Source: Planctomycetaceae bacterium
Lineage (GTDB): Bacteria; Planctomycetota; Phycisphaerae; Sedimentisphaerales; Anaerohalosphaeraceae
Assembly: GCA_021372945.1 (NCBI GenBank)
Contig: JAJFTK010000024.1
Coordinates: 55,994-119,993, forward strand
DNA length: 64,000 bases
Direction: 5' to 3'
Position numbers and translations under genes: made by a program. Shown here piece by piece: positions 7,080-14,378 of this stretch. Positions within the stretch are counted from its first letter, which is position 1. Each line of letters opens with the position of its first letter. The notes below the pieces were generated by a model. It did no database searches. It was not told the origin of the DNA and worked only from the letters and a program-made list of their open reading frames with translations.

Positions 7080-7427
7080 TTAAAATGTTTCCGGGTCATT
7101 GGGTTCTCCCTGGAGTTCGGAAAGCGGTACGGGCTTCCAATAGAGATCGCGTTCAATTGGCAGCGCGTGTATGCCTGTGCAGCCCTGCTTGGCGGTTTCG
7201 AGTTCGCGCAGGGTGAAGTAACCGTACTCGAATTCAAAGCCATCCACGGCACCCCAGAACAGCCAGTCGCCGTCGGGTTGCTTCTCGCCTTCGGCCACGT
7301 ACCAGGTCCAACTTCCGGCAGGGTCAAAGAACTTGACTGTCGCAATAGGCGGCTGGTTGGTCTGTTCATAGTGGTAGAGGGGTGGGATGAGTGCTGCAAT
7401 TTCGGGGGTGAGTAATTGTGGGTTCAT
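7080..7427 (-). CDS. DUF2958-family protein
   Basis: 115 residues from ATG 7427 (site AAGGAAAA). LIPPLYHYEQ, VKFFDPAGSWTWYVAE, FWGAVDGFEFEYGYFTLREL and LPIERDLYWKPVPLSEL follow the DUF2958 pattern closely and over the full length. The family is widespread on plasmids and phages; its biochemical role is not known. Confidence 0.8.
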   Translation of the reverse strand: MNPQLLTPEIAALIPPLYHYEQTNQPPIATVKFFDPAGSWTWYVAEGEKQPDGDWLFWGAVDGFEFEYGYFTLRELETAKQGCTGIHALPIERDLYWKPVPLSELQGEPNDPETF

Positions 7428-7453
7428 GCGTTTTCCTTGTGTTGAGTTAGTGT

Positions 7454-7666
7454 TTATTGCTGCGTAACGTTGCATGGTCCCTTCCGGTTGGATTTAGTGA
7501 GAGCGTGCTTGACGGCGTTTCCGAGTACTTCCTTCGGAATGTGTACGCCGTAGTAGTAAGTGTCATAACAGTACTGGTTTAGTTCAGTCAGAAGTGAGTT
7601 GAGGAATGTCAAGTAACTGTTTATTGTGACCTTGTAGTCACCATCTGACAGTTTCTGGTAACTCAT
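7454..7666 (-). CDS. Hypothetical small phage protein
   Basis: 70 residues from ATG 7666 (strong site CAGGAGG), which overlaps the stop of the nuclease gene. It is a tyrosine-rich helical protein with SYLTFLNSLLTELNQYCYDT in the middle. No family is recognised. Confidence 0.55.
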   Translation of the reverse strand: MSYQKLSDGDYKVTINSYLTFLNSLLTELNQYCYDTYYYGVHIPKEVLGNAVKHALTKSNRKGPCNVTQQ

Positions 7667-8523
7667 GCGGCCTCCTGTTGCAGTTGCTTGGCGTAGGGGC
7701 AAAATTCTCGCACTATGCACCAATCGGCGCATCGTACGCATTCGCCTGGACGCAATTCAATGGAGTATTCTTTCCCCAAAGAAATGCCCTTCTCTCGCAT
7801 GTAAGCGAGAAGGGCGTTTCGTGAGTCTTCCACTTTAACAGCGGTCTTCCTGCCTACCTTTTTTAAGGCAAAGGTGGGTTCCTTGGCCCACTTTTCCTCT
7901 TGGGCACATTCGGTCGGCGGCTGCTGGTGTTGCTGCACACGGGCCCTGACATAGGCGTCCTGTTGCTCTGGCTTCCAGAGTGGTATGGGAACCGCGACAA
8001 GCCTGCGGCGCGGGTAGTCCTGGCTGCTCATCATTTTGTATTTGGACCAATCTTTGATGAATGCCCAGATCACTAATGATTTAACCGGGATGTTGTTTTG
8101 CCTGCATAGCCATGCGTAGGTGTTCATGCGGCATTCCCAGTCCTTGGTATCCCTTTGTAGTAGCTTGGTAGCCGAAATACTCTTATGGTCTTCCACTTGC
8201 TCAATGGGTTTCTGGTAAAGGTCCATTTGGCCGGTAACGTTGGTTCCGTCGCAAGTTGCCCAAAGGCGTTGTTCGGCCATATAAGTGTCTTGGTCTGTAT
8301 AGCTTTCCAGGAACCTATGCCAGGCGGTTCCCATGAGAGCGGGGATGGAGTTTTCGATGTCTTGGGAGCATTGGTCCCAATGTTTCATTGTGAGATATTT
8401 AATGAGGGGAGCATCTACCAGTTCGCTGACCCTTAAAATGTCGGGCTTGGGTTGGTATATTTGCTCATTAGCTGCTTTGATCAAGCAGGCTGGGTATCTT
8501 GAAGGTTGGGCGGAGATTTCCAC
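7663..8523 (-). CDS. PD-(D/E)XK nuclease (RecB/Cas4-like)
   Basis: About 286 residues from GTG 8523 (AAAGGACC upstream; ATG 8538 is the alternative). After a helical N-terminus, GTAWHRFLESY carries the RecB-type histidine, TGQMDLYQ the first acidic metal ligand, and VEDHKS the D/E-x-K motif. Near the C-terminus CVRCADWCIVREFC offers the cysteines for an iron-sulfur cluster as in Cas4 and AddB. Such phage nucleases resect DNA for the annealing protein encoded downstream. Confidence 0.8.
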   Translation of the reverse strand: MEISAQPSRYPACLIKAANEQIYQPKPDILRVSELVDAPLIKYLTMKHWDQCSQDIENSIPALMGTAWHRFLESYTDQDTYMAEQRLWATCDGTNVTGQMDLYQKPIEQVEDHKSISATKLLQRDTKDWECRMNTYAWLCRQNNIPVKSLVIWAFIKDWSKYKMMSSQDYPRRRLVAVPIPLWKPEQQDAYVRARVQQHQQPPTECAQEEKWAKEPTFALKKVGRKTAVKVEDSRNALLAYMREKGISLGKEYSIELRPGECVRCADWCIVREFCPYAKQLQQEAA

Positions 8524-9796
8524 TGTCGGTCCTTTCATAAGTTGGTTCTGTAAATAAAGTGTATTTGCCGAGGAACATCATTTGCGAAACTCCTGTTTCT
8601 CCGCGTCGATTTTTGCCCACGATCACATCGGTGTGGCCGTTTGCACCGCCATACATGTCCTTGCGGTGAATAAGGACCACGATGTCAGAGTCCTGTTCGA
8701 TGCTGCCTGAGTCCCTAAGGTCGCTGACCCTGGGTTGGCCGCCATCGCGTCCTTCTGGCATTCTGTTTAGCTGTGCTGCACAGACTACCGGAATGCGAAA
8801 CTCCAGGCCTACCTGCTTGATCGCCTGGGAAATGTCCGTGGCGCGTTCATTTAGCGAGGAACCGCGTTCGGAAGTCATTAGCTGTAGGTAATCAATGAAA
8901 ATAGCCTGAACCCCATACCGTGCGACAAGCTGCATGGTTTTGAAGCGCAGGTCAGTGGGTGTGAGCCTGGGCGTGTCGTCGATATAGATAGGGTGGCGCT
9001 TGAGCCATTGGCGGGCAAATTCAATCGCCTGTTCCTGTTTTTCGTTCAGGTTGTTTTGTAGGGCTGCCTTGAGGTCAACGCGGGCCAGTGAGCATAGCAT
9101 TCGCTGCTGTAGCTGGTCGCGAGGCATTTCCAGGCTAAAGATCGCTACGGGGATCTCGCGGCTGGCGATATTAACAGCGATATTGTTGAGTAGGCAGCTT
9201 TTCCCCGATGCTGGGCGTCCGGCAATGGTGATCATGTCACCGGCTCCCATGCCGTAAAAGTAGGAATCCAGGGACTGAAAACCCGTCGAGAGATAGGTCT
9301 GCTTGGCAAATGAAACACTGTCAATGTAGTCGGCTACGCAAATTACATCCTGTTTGGTGCATTTGCTGGTGATGTAATGCAGTTCGGTTTCCGTTTGGAG
9401 AATCTTGTCGTCCGCGGTGGCCGGTCCTGCCACAATGTCGCGAATCTTGCGGGAGTAGGTCAATAGCTCCCGTTCACGCCATTTATCAAAAACGATGGCG
9501 CAGTAGGCGTTAATGTTGGAAGATGTGGGTACACTTTCAGTGATGTGCGTTATCTTCTGCATTCCGCCTGCCGTATCGAGGCTGTCTGTGCGTTTCAGTT
9601 CGTCGCGTAAGGTGATGGCGCATGGGGTACAGTTGTTTTTGGCGATTTTCTTTATGGCATGGAACAATAGCTTGTGCTCAGTGGCATAAAAGTAGTCGTC
9701 TTGCACCTTTTCGATCACTTCGGGGATACATTGTGGGTACAAGAGCATGGCCCCGAGAATGGCTGCTTCGGCCTCTGGGGATACGTGCTTGTCCAA
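8468..9796 (-). CDS. dnaB: Replicative DNA helicase, DnaB family
   Basis: 442 residues, the normal DnaB length, from TTG 9796 with GGAGG 7 bases upstream. The N-terminal helical domain begins VSPEAEAAILGAMLLYP, and the RecA-like C-terminal domain has Walker A GRPASGKS (about 205-212), Walker B IFIDYLQLM, and the arginine-finger region near the C-terminus (SGSIEQDSDIVVLIHR). It unwinds DNA at the replication fork. A phage primase or helicase loader is not evident nearby, so host proteins may supply these. Confidence 0.95.
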   Translation of the reverse strand: MDKHVSPEAEAAILGAMLLYPQCIPEVIEKVQDDYFYATEHKLLFHAIKKIAKNNCTPCAITLRDELKRTDSLDTAGGMQKITHITESVPTSSNINAYCAIVFDKWRERELLTYSRKIRDIVAGPATADDKILQTETELHYITSKCTKQDVICVADYIDSVSFAKQTYLSTGFQSLDSYFYGMGAGDMITIAGRPASGKSCLLNNIAVNIASREIPVAIFSLEMPRDQLQQRMLCSLARVDLKAALQNNLNEKQEQAIEFARQWLKRHPIYIDDTPRLTPTDLRFKTMQLVARYGVQAIFIDYLQLMTSERGSSLNERATDISQAIKQVGLEFRIPVVCAAQLNRMPEGRDGGQPRVSDLRDSGSIEQDSDIVVLIHRKDMYGGANGHTDVIVGKNRRGETGVSQMMFLGKYTLFTEPTYERTDSGNLRPTFKIPSLLDQSS

Positions 9797-10081
9797 TTAT
9801 AGGCCTCCAACGATTACAGCGCCCTTAATAACCCCTTCGGTTACTTTTCCGGCGATTTCTGGGGTGTTGGGGTCGGGCCTTTGACTGATAAGGCCAATGG
9901 ACATGCGGCTGTAGGGAGTGGTCTTATGGATGTTTTTGTTTGTGGTATAATACAAAAACAGGGTTTGACTGGTAAGCGACTCAAATACGAGGCCGTTTGG
10001 GTCGTGTATCTGCGTACGGTCCATGTTCCAGGCGCAACCGCCGAGCATGGCAATAATCAAGAAGGCGGCGAGTTTAGACAT
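9797..10081 (-). CDS. Small lipoprotein
   Basis: 94 residues from ATG 10081. MSKLAAFLIIAMLGGCAWNM has a signal peptide with lipobox LGGC, so the protein should be lipidated at Cys16. The remainder is polar and ends in a Gly/Val-rich segment (GVIKGAVIVGGL) that may sit in a membrane. The stop is directly followed by the dnaB start codon. A surface-exclusion or lysis role is possible but not shown. Confidence 0.6.
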   Translation of the reverse strand: MSKLAAFLIIAMLGGCAWNMDRTQIHDPNGLVFESLTSQTLFLYYTTNKNIHKTTPYSRMSIGLISQRPDPNTPEIAGKVTEGVIKGAVIVGGL

Positions 10082-10499
10082 AGCAGGCCTCCATGGCGGC
10101 GCATTCGTGTTCCAGTAAAGCAATAGCGCGGTGGATGAATTGTTTTTGCTCTTCACTGTGCCAGGAATAGTCGCCTCCCCAATCGTGGCGATTGAAATAT
10201 TCAAGTGCTTCGCGCGGGGAATCGAACCATATAACGCTGTCGCGTAATTCTTTGATAAGGTTATCGAGTCCTTGGACCGTGAAAACGGCTTGCAGGGCGT
10301 CGCAGCCCGAGCAGGAGCCCCAGCCGAATTGCAGGTAGCCAATCCGGTGGGCGTCTTGGTAGAGAACTCGTGAGTCGCCCTGGTAATCATCGTCGTCAAC
10401 TTGTAGCAGTATGGTGCCAAAAGATTCCAGCATGGGCTGGTAATCGCGTGGTCCATACCCGCCGTCATAGTCAGGGTATAAATCTTTTGCTGTAAGCAT
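10074..10499 (-). CDS. Conserved phage protein of unknown function
   Basis: 141 residues, start after CCGGAGGAA. It contains DYDGGYGPRDYQPMLESFG, DDDDYQGDSRVLYQDAHRIG and YLQFGWGSCSGCDALQA, a string of motifs that I recognise from many tailed-phage small proteins with no assigned role. The CSGCDAL motif may be a metal or cofactor site. Confidence 0.65.
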   Translation of the reverse strand: MLTAKDLYPDYDGGYGPRDYQPMLESFGTILLQVDDDDYQGDSRVLYQDAHRIGYLQFGWGSCSGCDALQAVFTVQGLDNLIKELRDSVIWFDSPREALEYFNRHDWGGDYSWHSEEQKQFIHRAIALLEHECAAMEACYV

Positions 10500-10956
10500 T
10501 TGTTCCTCCGGTATATGCTCTGCCTGCTTGTTGCAGAGCTTTGTTGAATTGGCGGCCCAGGCTGTATCGGGATTGTCCCCTGTGGGCCGCTATGGTCTGT
10601 AATTGCGCGTCGTGATAGAAGATCAATACGGCAATTGCGCGCATGGTTGCGGAAAGTTTCCGCAAAAAAGTTTCAGCCTCGTCCCTATCATCCACTGCTT
10701 GCAAGAGCGGGTCGGGCTCAAAGCGGAAGTTGGAGCACTTGCATTGCTTGTATGCCTCCAGTTTGGCTTCGGCGTCGAGTTCCTTTTGCCGCATTTCAAT
10801 CAGGTCTAACCAGGCTCGCCGTTTGATTATGCCGGGCGGAGCACTGGGGTCGATGTTCTGGCGGAAATAGATATAGCCAACCAGGTCTTCTAATTCATGT
10901 GGAAGCCTGAATTTGCTTTTGAACTTGCGAGCAGTGTTGGTGATAAGGGAGATCAT
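10471..10956 (-). CDS. Sigma-70-like factor
   Basis: 161 residues from ATG 10956, whose ATGA overlaps the upstream stop. RLPHELEDLVGYIYFRQN resembles region 2.1-2.2 and the C-terminal AVLIFYHDAQLQTIAAHRGQ then SRYSLGRQFNKALQQAG looks like a region 4 helix-turn-helix. Size and layout match small extracytoplasmic-type or phage sigma factors. This is the second strong sigma-like gene in this element. Confidence 0.6.
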   Translation of the reverse strand: MISLITNTARKFKSKFRLPHELEDLVGYIYFRQNIDPSAPPGIIKRRAWLDLIEMRQKELDAEAKLEAYKQCKCSNFRFEPDPLLQAVDDRDEAETFLRKLSATMRAIAVLIFYHDAQLQTIAAHRGQSRYSLGRQFNKALQQAGRAYTGGTNAYSKRFIP

Positions 10957-11633
10957 GGCGCGGCGCCTATTGGTTCTGTGATGCGAGTTTTGTCCTTTGG
11001 GTTGACGCATGTTTCGGTGTCAAGGTCTAAAGGAATGTATCCCTGGGCATAAATGCGTAGGGATAGTTTGACTGGCTCTGGGACCTTGTTGTCTCCGAAT
11101 GGCAATCCTGCCTGTGCGGCCCAGTTGCTGGTAAATTCCGAGCAGATCATACGGGGCGTGTTGATTCGCCATGGTAAAAAGAATGATGCGATCTCGGCCA
11201 GGCCATAGCCGGGGTTGTTAAGAACTAGCTTGTTGGCCCAGGTATTGGCTGTTGCAAGGGCCTGCGTGGTGATTTCGGTTTCATAGAAATACCAGCGGTT
11301 CGGGTGCTGGTCCAGGATTGCGTGGGCTGGGCGTACAACGACGCCATTGCCTTTCCTGTTCATGCCGCCGATCGCCCCCATTGTGGATGTGTAGCAGCGG
11401 CCAATAAAGCGGCGGTCTTTCATCCAAGGTTGAATGTGTCCATGCTTGAGCTTGTATTCGGCCACAGTAAAGCAATCGTCGTAGGGCTGCCATACCTCAG
11501 CATGGCTGCTACGGAGGAATGGCTTGAACCAAACGCCTGGATTCCAGATTGTGGTCCACAGGTTGATGCCGTCGTCAATGGCGTGGCCGTCGCCCATTTT
11601 TGCACGGTGAAACAAAAAACGTACTCGTTGCAT
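10953..11633 (-). CDS. Permuted papain-like (NlpC/P60-type) hydrolase
   Basis: 226 residues from ATG 11633. SSHAEVWQP (about residue 45) provides a catalytic histidine before, and MICSEFTSNWAAQAG (about residue 170) a catalytic cysteine after, the central part: the circularly permuted order seen in YiiX-like enzymes. These cleave peptide or amide bonds, often in peptidoglycan or lipids. No signal peptide is seen. Its neighbours are replication genes rather than lysis genes, so the substrate is open. Confidence 0.65.
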   Translation of the reverse strand: MQRVRFLFHRAKMGDGHAIDDGINLWTTIWNPGVWFKPFLRSSHAEVWQPYDDCFTVAEYKLKHGHIQPWMKDRRFIGRCYTSTMGAIGGMNRKGNGVVVRPAHAILDQHPNRWYFYETEITTQALATANTWANKLVLNNPGYGLAEIASFFLPWRINTPRMICSEFTSNWAAQAGLPFGDNKVPEPVKLSLRIYAQGYIPLDLDTETCVNPKDKTRITEPIGAAP

Positions 11634-11659
11634 ACTTCTTCTCCGGGTTAGTATGGTGT

Positions 11660-12037
11660 TTAGGCCGCCTGGACCCAAGATAGGTCCACCGGCGTGTAAG
11701 TGTCAGGCTTGAGGACCTTGCCGCCTGCGTTGCGATGGACGGTTCCATCGGGCCAAACCTTGGTTATATTGGAGGCGTGAACCTCGGTGAATGCACGGTC
11801 GATGTCGAGGCCCATTTGGACCGCAAGGCCAAAGGTGACATAGAGCAGGTCGGCGATTCCGTCGGCTATGCCCACAATGTCGTGCTTTTGCATGGCATCG
11901 CTGAGTTCGCCAAGCTCTGAGTTAATGAGCGTGAGGCGCAGTAGCTGCTCGTCTGGCGGCAGAAGGGTTGGCTTGCTGCGAACGGGAACCCCAAAAGTTC
12001 CGTGAAATTGTTTTAGCATTTGTGCGTAATGTGTCAT
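11660..12037 (-). CDS. MazG-like nucleotide pyrophosphohydrolase
   Basis: 125 residues from ATG 12037 (GAGAGCA upstream). LINSELGELSDAMQKHDIVG then IADGIADLLYVTFGLAVQMG reproduces the MazG signature ExxE(12-28)ExxD, here ELGE and DGIAD. The enzyme removes pyrophosphate from NTPs or dNTPs. In phages, MazG proteins adjust the nucleotide or alarmone pool during infection. It works beside the other two nucleotide enzymes at 3.6-4.4 kb. Confidence 0.8.
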   Translation of the reverse strand: MTHYAQMLKQFHGTFGVPVRSKPTLLPPDEQLLRLTLINSELGELSDAMQKHDIVGIADGIADLLYVTFGLAVQMGLDIDRAFTEVHASNITKVWPDGTVHRNAGGKVLKPDTYTPVDLSWVQAA

Positions 12038-12093
12038 TGCTCTCTCGGTTAAAAATTGGCCGGTACTTACATTCCCGGCCCTGCTACATGTTG

Positions 12094-12663
12094 TTATTTT
12101 GCGTTTGTGCCTTCGATGCCACGGGCGCGGCGGTCTGCGGTGCGCTTGTCGAGCCATGACAGGGCTGACTTGCAGGCGAGGAGGGCATTGTGGTTTTCTT
12201 GGCAGGCGTGTGAGCCAGACTGGAAGCCTTCTAGGCGGTCGATCAGAACTGCCAAAAGGTCTTCGTTTTGGATTCCATCCACACCCTGAGAGACTGGGCC
12301 GTACTGGAAGTATAAATCTTGAGAAACGTTACAGTGTTCGTCCCGTATGGTGTAATGGTGGCAGGCACCGCCCGGACCGGGTTCGTCTAAACAGGCCACT
12401 TCGATTCTATCGCATCTAACAGGGCGAAGTCTTGCTGTTCCAGGTCGCATAAACGGTACGCGTGCTGTGTATGGCAAGTATGCTGATTCAAAGGCATCCT
12501 TAGGGGACCAGGATTCGTAGCCATCCTCGTACCGAACGAGGTAGCCGTCGTCGTATTCGTTTTCATTTTCTGGCATCTGCCAACTACGGTAGCGATTGTA
12601 GTCACTGCGGGTCATGGGTTGAAATTTAATTAACTTTACTCCGATTGCTTCTTGTGTCAGTTC
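12094..12663 (-). CDS. Protein with C-terminal Acb2/Tad1-type hairpin domain (probable anti-defence sponge)
   Basis: 189 residues from ATG 12663. Residues 1-60 (LIKFQPMTRSDYNRYRSW and VRYEDGYESWSPKDAFESAY) are a common phage N-terminal domain of unknown role. Residues about 95-189, beginning GPGGACHHYTIR and including VDGIQNEDLLAVLIDRLEGF, ENHNALLACKSALSWLDKRT and the RRARGIEGT ending, match the pattern of Acb2/Tad1 hairpin proteins. Acb2 binds cyclic nucleotide signals of CBASS; Tad1 binds the Thoeris signal. Which signal this one binds cannot be read from the sequence. Confidence 0.7.
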   Translation of the reverse strand, partial: ELTQEAIGVKLIKFQPMTRSDYNRYRSWQMPENENEYDDGYLVRYEDGYESWSPKDAFESAYLPYTARVPFMRPGTARLRPVRCDRIEVACLDEPGPGGACHHYTIRDEHCNVSQDLYFQYGPVSQGVDGIQNEDLLAVLIDRLEGFQSGSHACQENHNALLACKSALSWLDKRTADRRARGIEGTNAK

Positions 12664-12884
12664 CATTCTCTTGTTTCCTGAATTAGCATTGGGTTTGCAC
12701 AACGGGGTGGCAGTACGAACCACGAGTTGTCTTTTTTGGCGTCATAGCCGCAGGGATGGTCTGGTTTTGCGGGTTTATAGCAGACACATGTGCGTTTGCA
12801 TGTGTCGCCGATAAGTGGGCAGAATATGCGCGATGGTTCCGCGTTAAGCTGCGCAGCTTGTTCCGTTGCTTGTTCCAGCATCAT
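12657..12884 (-). CDS. Cysteine-rich small protein
   Basis: 75 residues, overlapping the genes on both sides by 7 and 41 bases. Four cysteines lie in CPLIGDTCKRTCVC, with two more in HPCGYD and PRCANP, enough for one or two metal sites. No family is recognised. It lies between the RNA ligase and the Acb2/Tad1-type gene. Confidence 0.55.
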   Translation of the reverse strand: MMLEQATEQAAQLNAEPSRIFCPLIGDTCKRTCVCYKPAKPDHPCGYDAKKDNSWFVLPPRCANPMLIQETREWN

Positions 12885-13782
12885 TTGTGAAAATCTCCGG
12901 TTTGAGTTCTTTGATTCGCTTGGTCAGGGCGCGGTTAAGGGTTCGGAAGTCAATGGTTGGGTTTTTGAGCTTCCTGAGTATTTCCCAGATCTCCTCGGTG
13001 ACAAAGTCATGCCATACGCGGCCCAGGAGTTGGGGGATTTGCTGGTTGGTCCATCCGTGGGTAACGTGGATGTTTGCCTTCACTTTTTCGATCAGGCTTA
13101 CATCCAGGAAATCGTTGGCGATTGCATCCTCAATGGCTGTTTTGCTGTTAAGTAGCGGTGTTCCCATGGCAATGAGCGCCTTGGCTTTGAAATCATTGGT
13201 GACGATCTTGGCCCAAGTTCTGCGCCCGTAGCGGTTGCTGTATTGGTAGTTCTTGAGAACGATGCCTTTGCCAATGCCCCTTCCGTCCTGGATAAGGAAT
13301 GTGTTGCTGTCTAAGAGGCGTGCCGCTTGTTCCGGGGTTGGGTTTTTGATCACAGCAAGCGCGGGAATGAGGTCGATGCCATAGGTGTTCAGGATGGGCA
13401 TGTATTCATCGTAAGGCAGGTAATCCCCTTCGATGCCTGTGGCTGGCCTGGTAACGTCGAAGACCCAGAAGGTGTGCCATGCTTCTTGGCAATACGTTTT
13501 GAGTGTGTGTGGTACTAGCCATTCACCATAAAGGCGCAGGTGCGGGTAATCGGCAAAGAACGCCTCCAGAGCCTTGCAGTTGTGCATAGTAGCCTTGAAG
13601 CCATGATTGTCGTTGTTTTCGCCAAGATAGTGATTACGGCTTCCGAAGCGAATTTGGCCGTCTTCGTACCAAATGGAACCGTTGGCGCCGTCGAGCTTGG
13701 GGAATATATAGACCATTCCGTCCAATATTCCGTCAGTTTCGGCGGTTCCGAGTTTTTCAATGTGTTGGTATTTTACAAACAT
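12844..13782 (-). CDS. RNA ligase (nucleotidyltransferase family)
   Basis: 312 residues, start after GGAGAAG. Nucleotidyltransferase motifs are in order: motif I KLDGANGSIW (Lys accepts AMP), RFGSRN, motif III RLYGEWLVP, motif IV GIGKGIVLK, and motif V TWAKIV. The order and length fit T4 Rnl2-like RNA ligases. Such phage ligases repair tRNAs or other RNAs nicked by host defence nucleases. This is the first gene at the right end of prophage 1, so probably an early gene. Confidence 0.85.
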   Translation of the reverse strand: MFVKYQHIEKLGTAETDGILDGMVYIFPKLDGANGSIWYEDGQIRFGSRNHYLGENNDNHGFKATMHNCKALEAFFADYPHLRLYGEWLVPHTLKTYCQEAWHTFWVFDVTRPATGIEGDYLPYDEYMPILNTYGIDLIPALAVIKNPTPEQAARLLDSNTFLIQDGRGIGKGIVLKNYQYSNRYGRRTWAKIVTNDFKAKALIAMGTPLLNSKTAIEDAIANDFLDVSLIEKVKANIHVTHGWTNQQIPQLLGRVWHDFVTEEIWEILRKLKNPTIDFRTLNRALTKRIKELKPEIFTNDAGTSNGTSCAA

Positions 13783-14095
13783 ATCTTCTCCTTGGTTTAA
13801 GTAACGGCAGCATTGCTGGACGATTAACCCTTTTCCCGTAATCGGTACTTGACCAGCCGAGAGCGTGGGTGACGTAAATGCTGCCGATGTTTACAATGGG
13901 AGGGGCAGGCGAGCGGTCCCGCCCTTCCCCAAACGAGGTATTGCTGGCCTACAGTTCTGCGCGACAGCCAGCCCGCTGGCGTGTAAAGAGGTAGATCATT
14001 CCCCTACGCAGATTCGGCCTCGTTTTGTTTTGGTGCGGCAGGCCATGCCTTTTATTGACACCTAGCGCGCGTAACGTTTAGGCAACTGCCGCAAT
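13783..14095. other. Right-end non-coding stretch of prophage 1
   Basis: No convincing gene is seen in either strand. Overlapping short frames lack ribosome-binding sites and recognisable sequence. The stretch should hold the leftward promoter for the early genes, but I cannot assign one with confidence. Confidence 0.4.
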
Positions 14096-14117
14096 TTTCA
14101 GTGTACTTTCAGTGTAC
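14096..14117. repeat. 11-bp perfect tandem repeat next to att
   Basis: TTTCAGTGTAC occurs twice back to back, ending 7 bases before the -35 box of the promoter and 94 bases left of the att fragment. It may be an arm-type site for the integrase of prophage 1 or an operator of the promoter. Confidence 0.5.
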
Positions 14118-14124
14118 TATAGGC

Positions 14125-14152
14125 TTGACAATATGAAAAAACGTGGTACAAT
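14125..14152 (+). promoter_or_regulatory. Promoter reading toward att and integrase
   Basis: TTGACA (14,125-14,130) and TACAAT (14,147-14,152) are spaced by 16 bases. Transcription would run rightwards through the att fragment into the integrase gene of prophage 2. In the excised circle of prophage 1 it would instead read into its own left end. Confidence 0.6.
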
Positions 14153-14210
14153 TTGTAACAGTTTGTAATGGAAGTGGCTTTTTTGGCAGAAAAACACGCA
14201 TCAGACATAT

Positions 14211-14251
14211 CTTCCAAGCTGGTCATGACGGTTCGATTCCGTTCGCCCGCT
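14211..14251 (+). other. Attachment site: 3' fragment of tRNA-Gly(TCC)
   Basis: 41 bases starting in the anticodon loop (CTTCCAA) and ending with acceptor strand CGCCCGC plus T73. The T arm GACGG/TTCGATT/CCGTT folds correctly. Bases to the left do not form the 5' half of a tRNA. It differs from the copy at 56,177 only at the 50:64 pair (A-T here, T-A there). Confidence 0.8.
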
Positions 14252-14256
14252 GTAGC

Positions 14257-14289
14257 ACCGTAACTCAGGCTGCAACCTGCAATTACGGT
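14257..14289. other. Imperfect hairpin beside att
   Basis: ACCGTAA pairs with TTACGGT, and inside it CAGG pairs with CCTG. It lies 5 bases after the tRNA fragment and before the integrase. It could be a binding site for recombination proteins or attenuate read-through into the integrase; there is no T run. Confidence 0.4.
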
Positions 14290-14330
14290 ACTCAGCCACA
14301 ACGGACGTCTTTGGTCGTATACCAACGTAT

Positions 14331-14350
14331 ACCCAAATTTTTACCCAAAT
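14331..14350 (+). repeat. Arm-type site, left end of prophage 2
   Basis: ACCCAAATTTTTACCCAAAT contains two direct ACCCAAA units. A copy identical at 18 of 20 positions lies just inside the right end at 56,043. Paired short repeats flanking the core are typical binding sites for the integrase N-terminal domain. Confidence 0.6.
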
Positions 14351-14378
14351 ACTTTTGGGCAGAAAGGAGACGTCCAAG

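Larger units (their letters stand above)
1..14251. mobile_element. Prophage 1, right part (left end outside window)
   Basis: Nearly every gene here is on the minus strand, tightly packed with 1-4 base stop/start overlaps, and encodes typical phage functions: DnaB-type helicase, NinB, NinG, RecB-like nuclease, MazG-like enzyme, RNA ligase. The right end is a 3' fragment of tRNA-Gly at 14,211-14,251 that lacks its 5' half, as expected for the distal att site of an element inserted in a tRNA gene. No capsid, terminase or integrase gene is seen, so those must lie to the left. An alternative is that this is a satellite or remnant without structural genes. Confidence 0.75.

Noticed and set aside
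9841-10468. Long upstream extension of the small lipoprotein frame to 10,468
   Set aside because: The extension overlaps the conserved 141-residue gene in another frame; the ATG at 10,081 gives a perfect lipoprotein signal peptide.
11304-11651. Plus-strand frame opposite the papain-like gene
   Set aside because: Antisense shadow; the minus-strand frame has catalytic motifs and a good start.
14211-14251. Complete functional tRNA-Gly gene
   Set aside because: The 5' half (acceptor, D arm and anticodon 5' strand) is missing at both copies, so they are fragments only.
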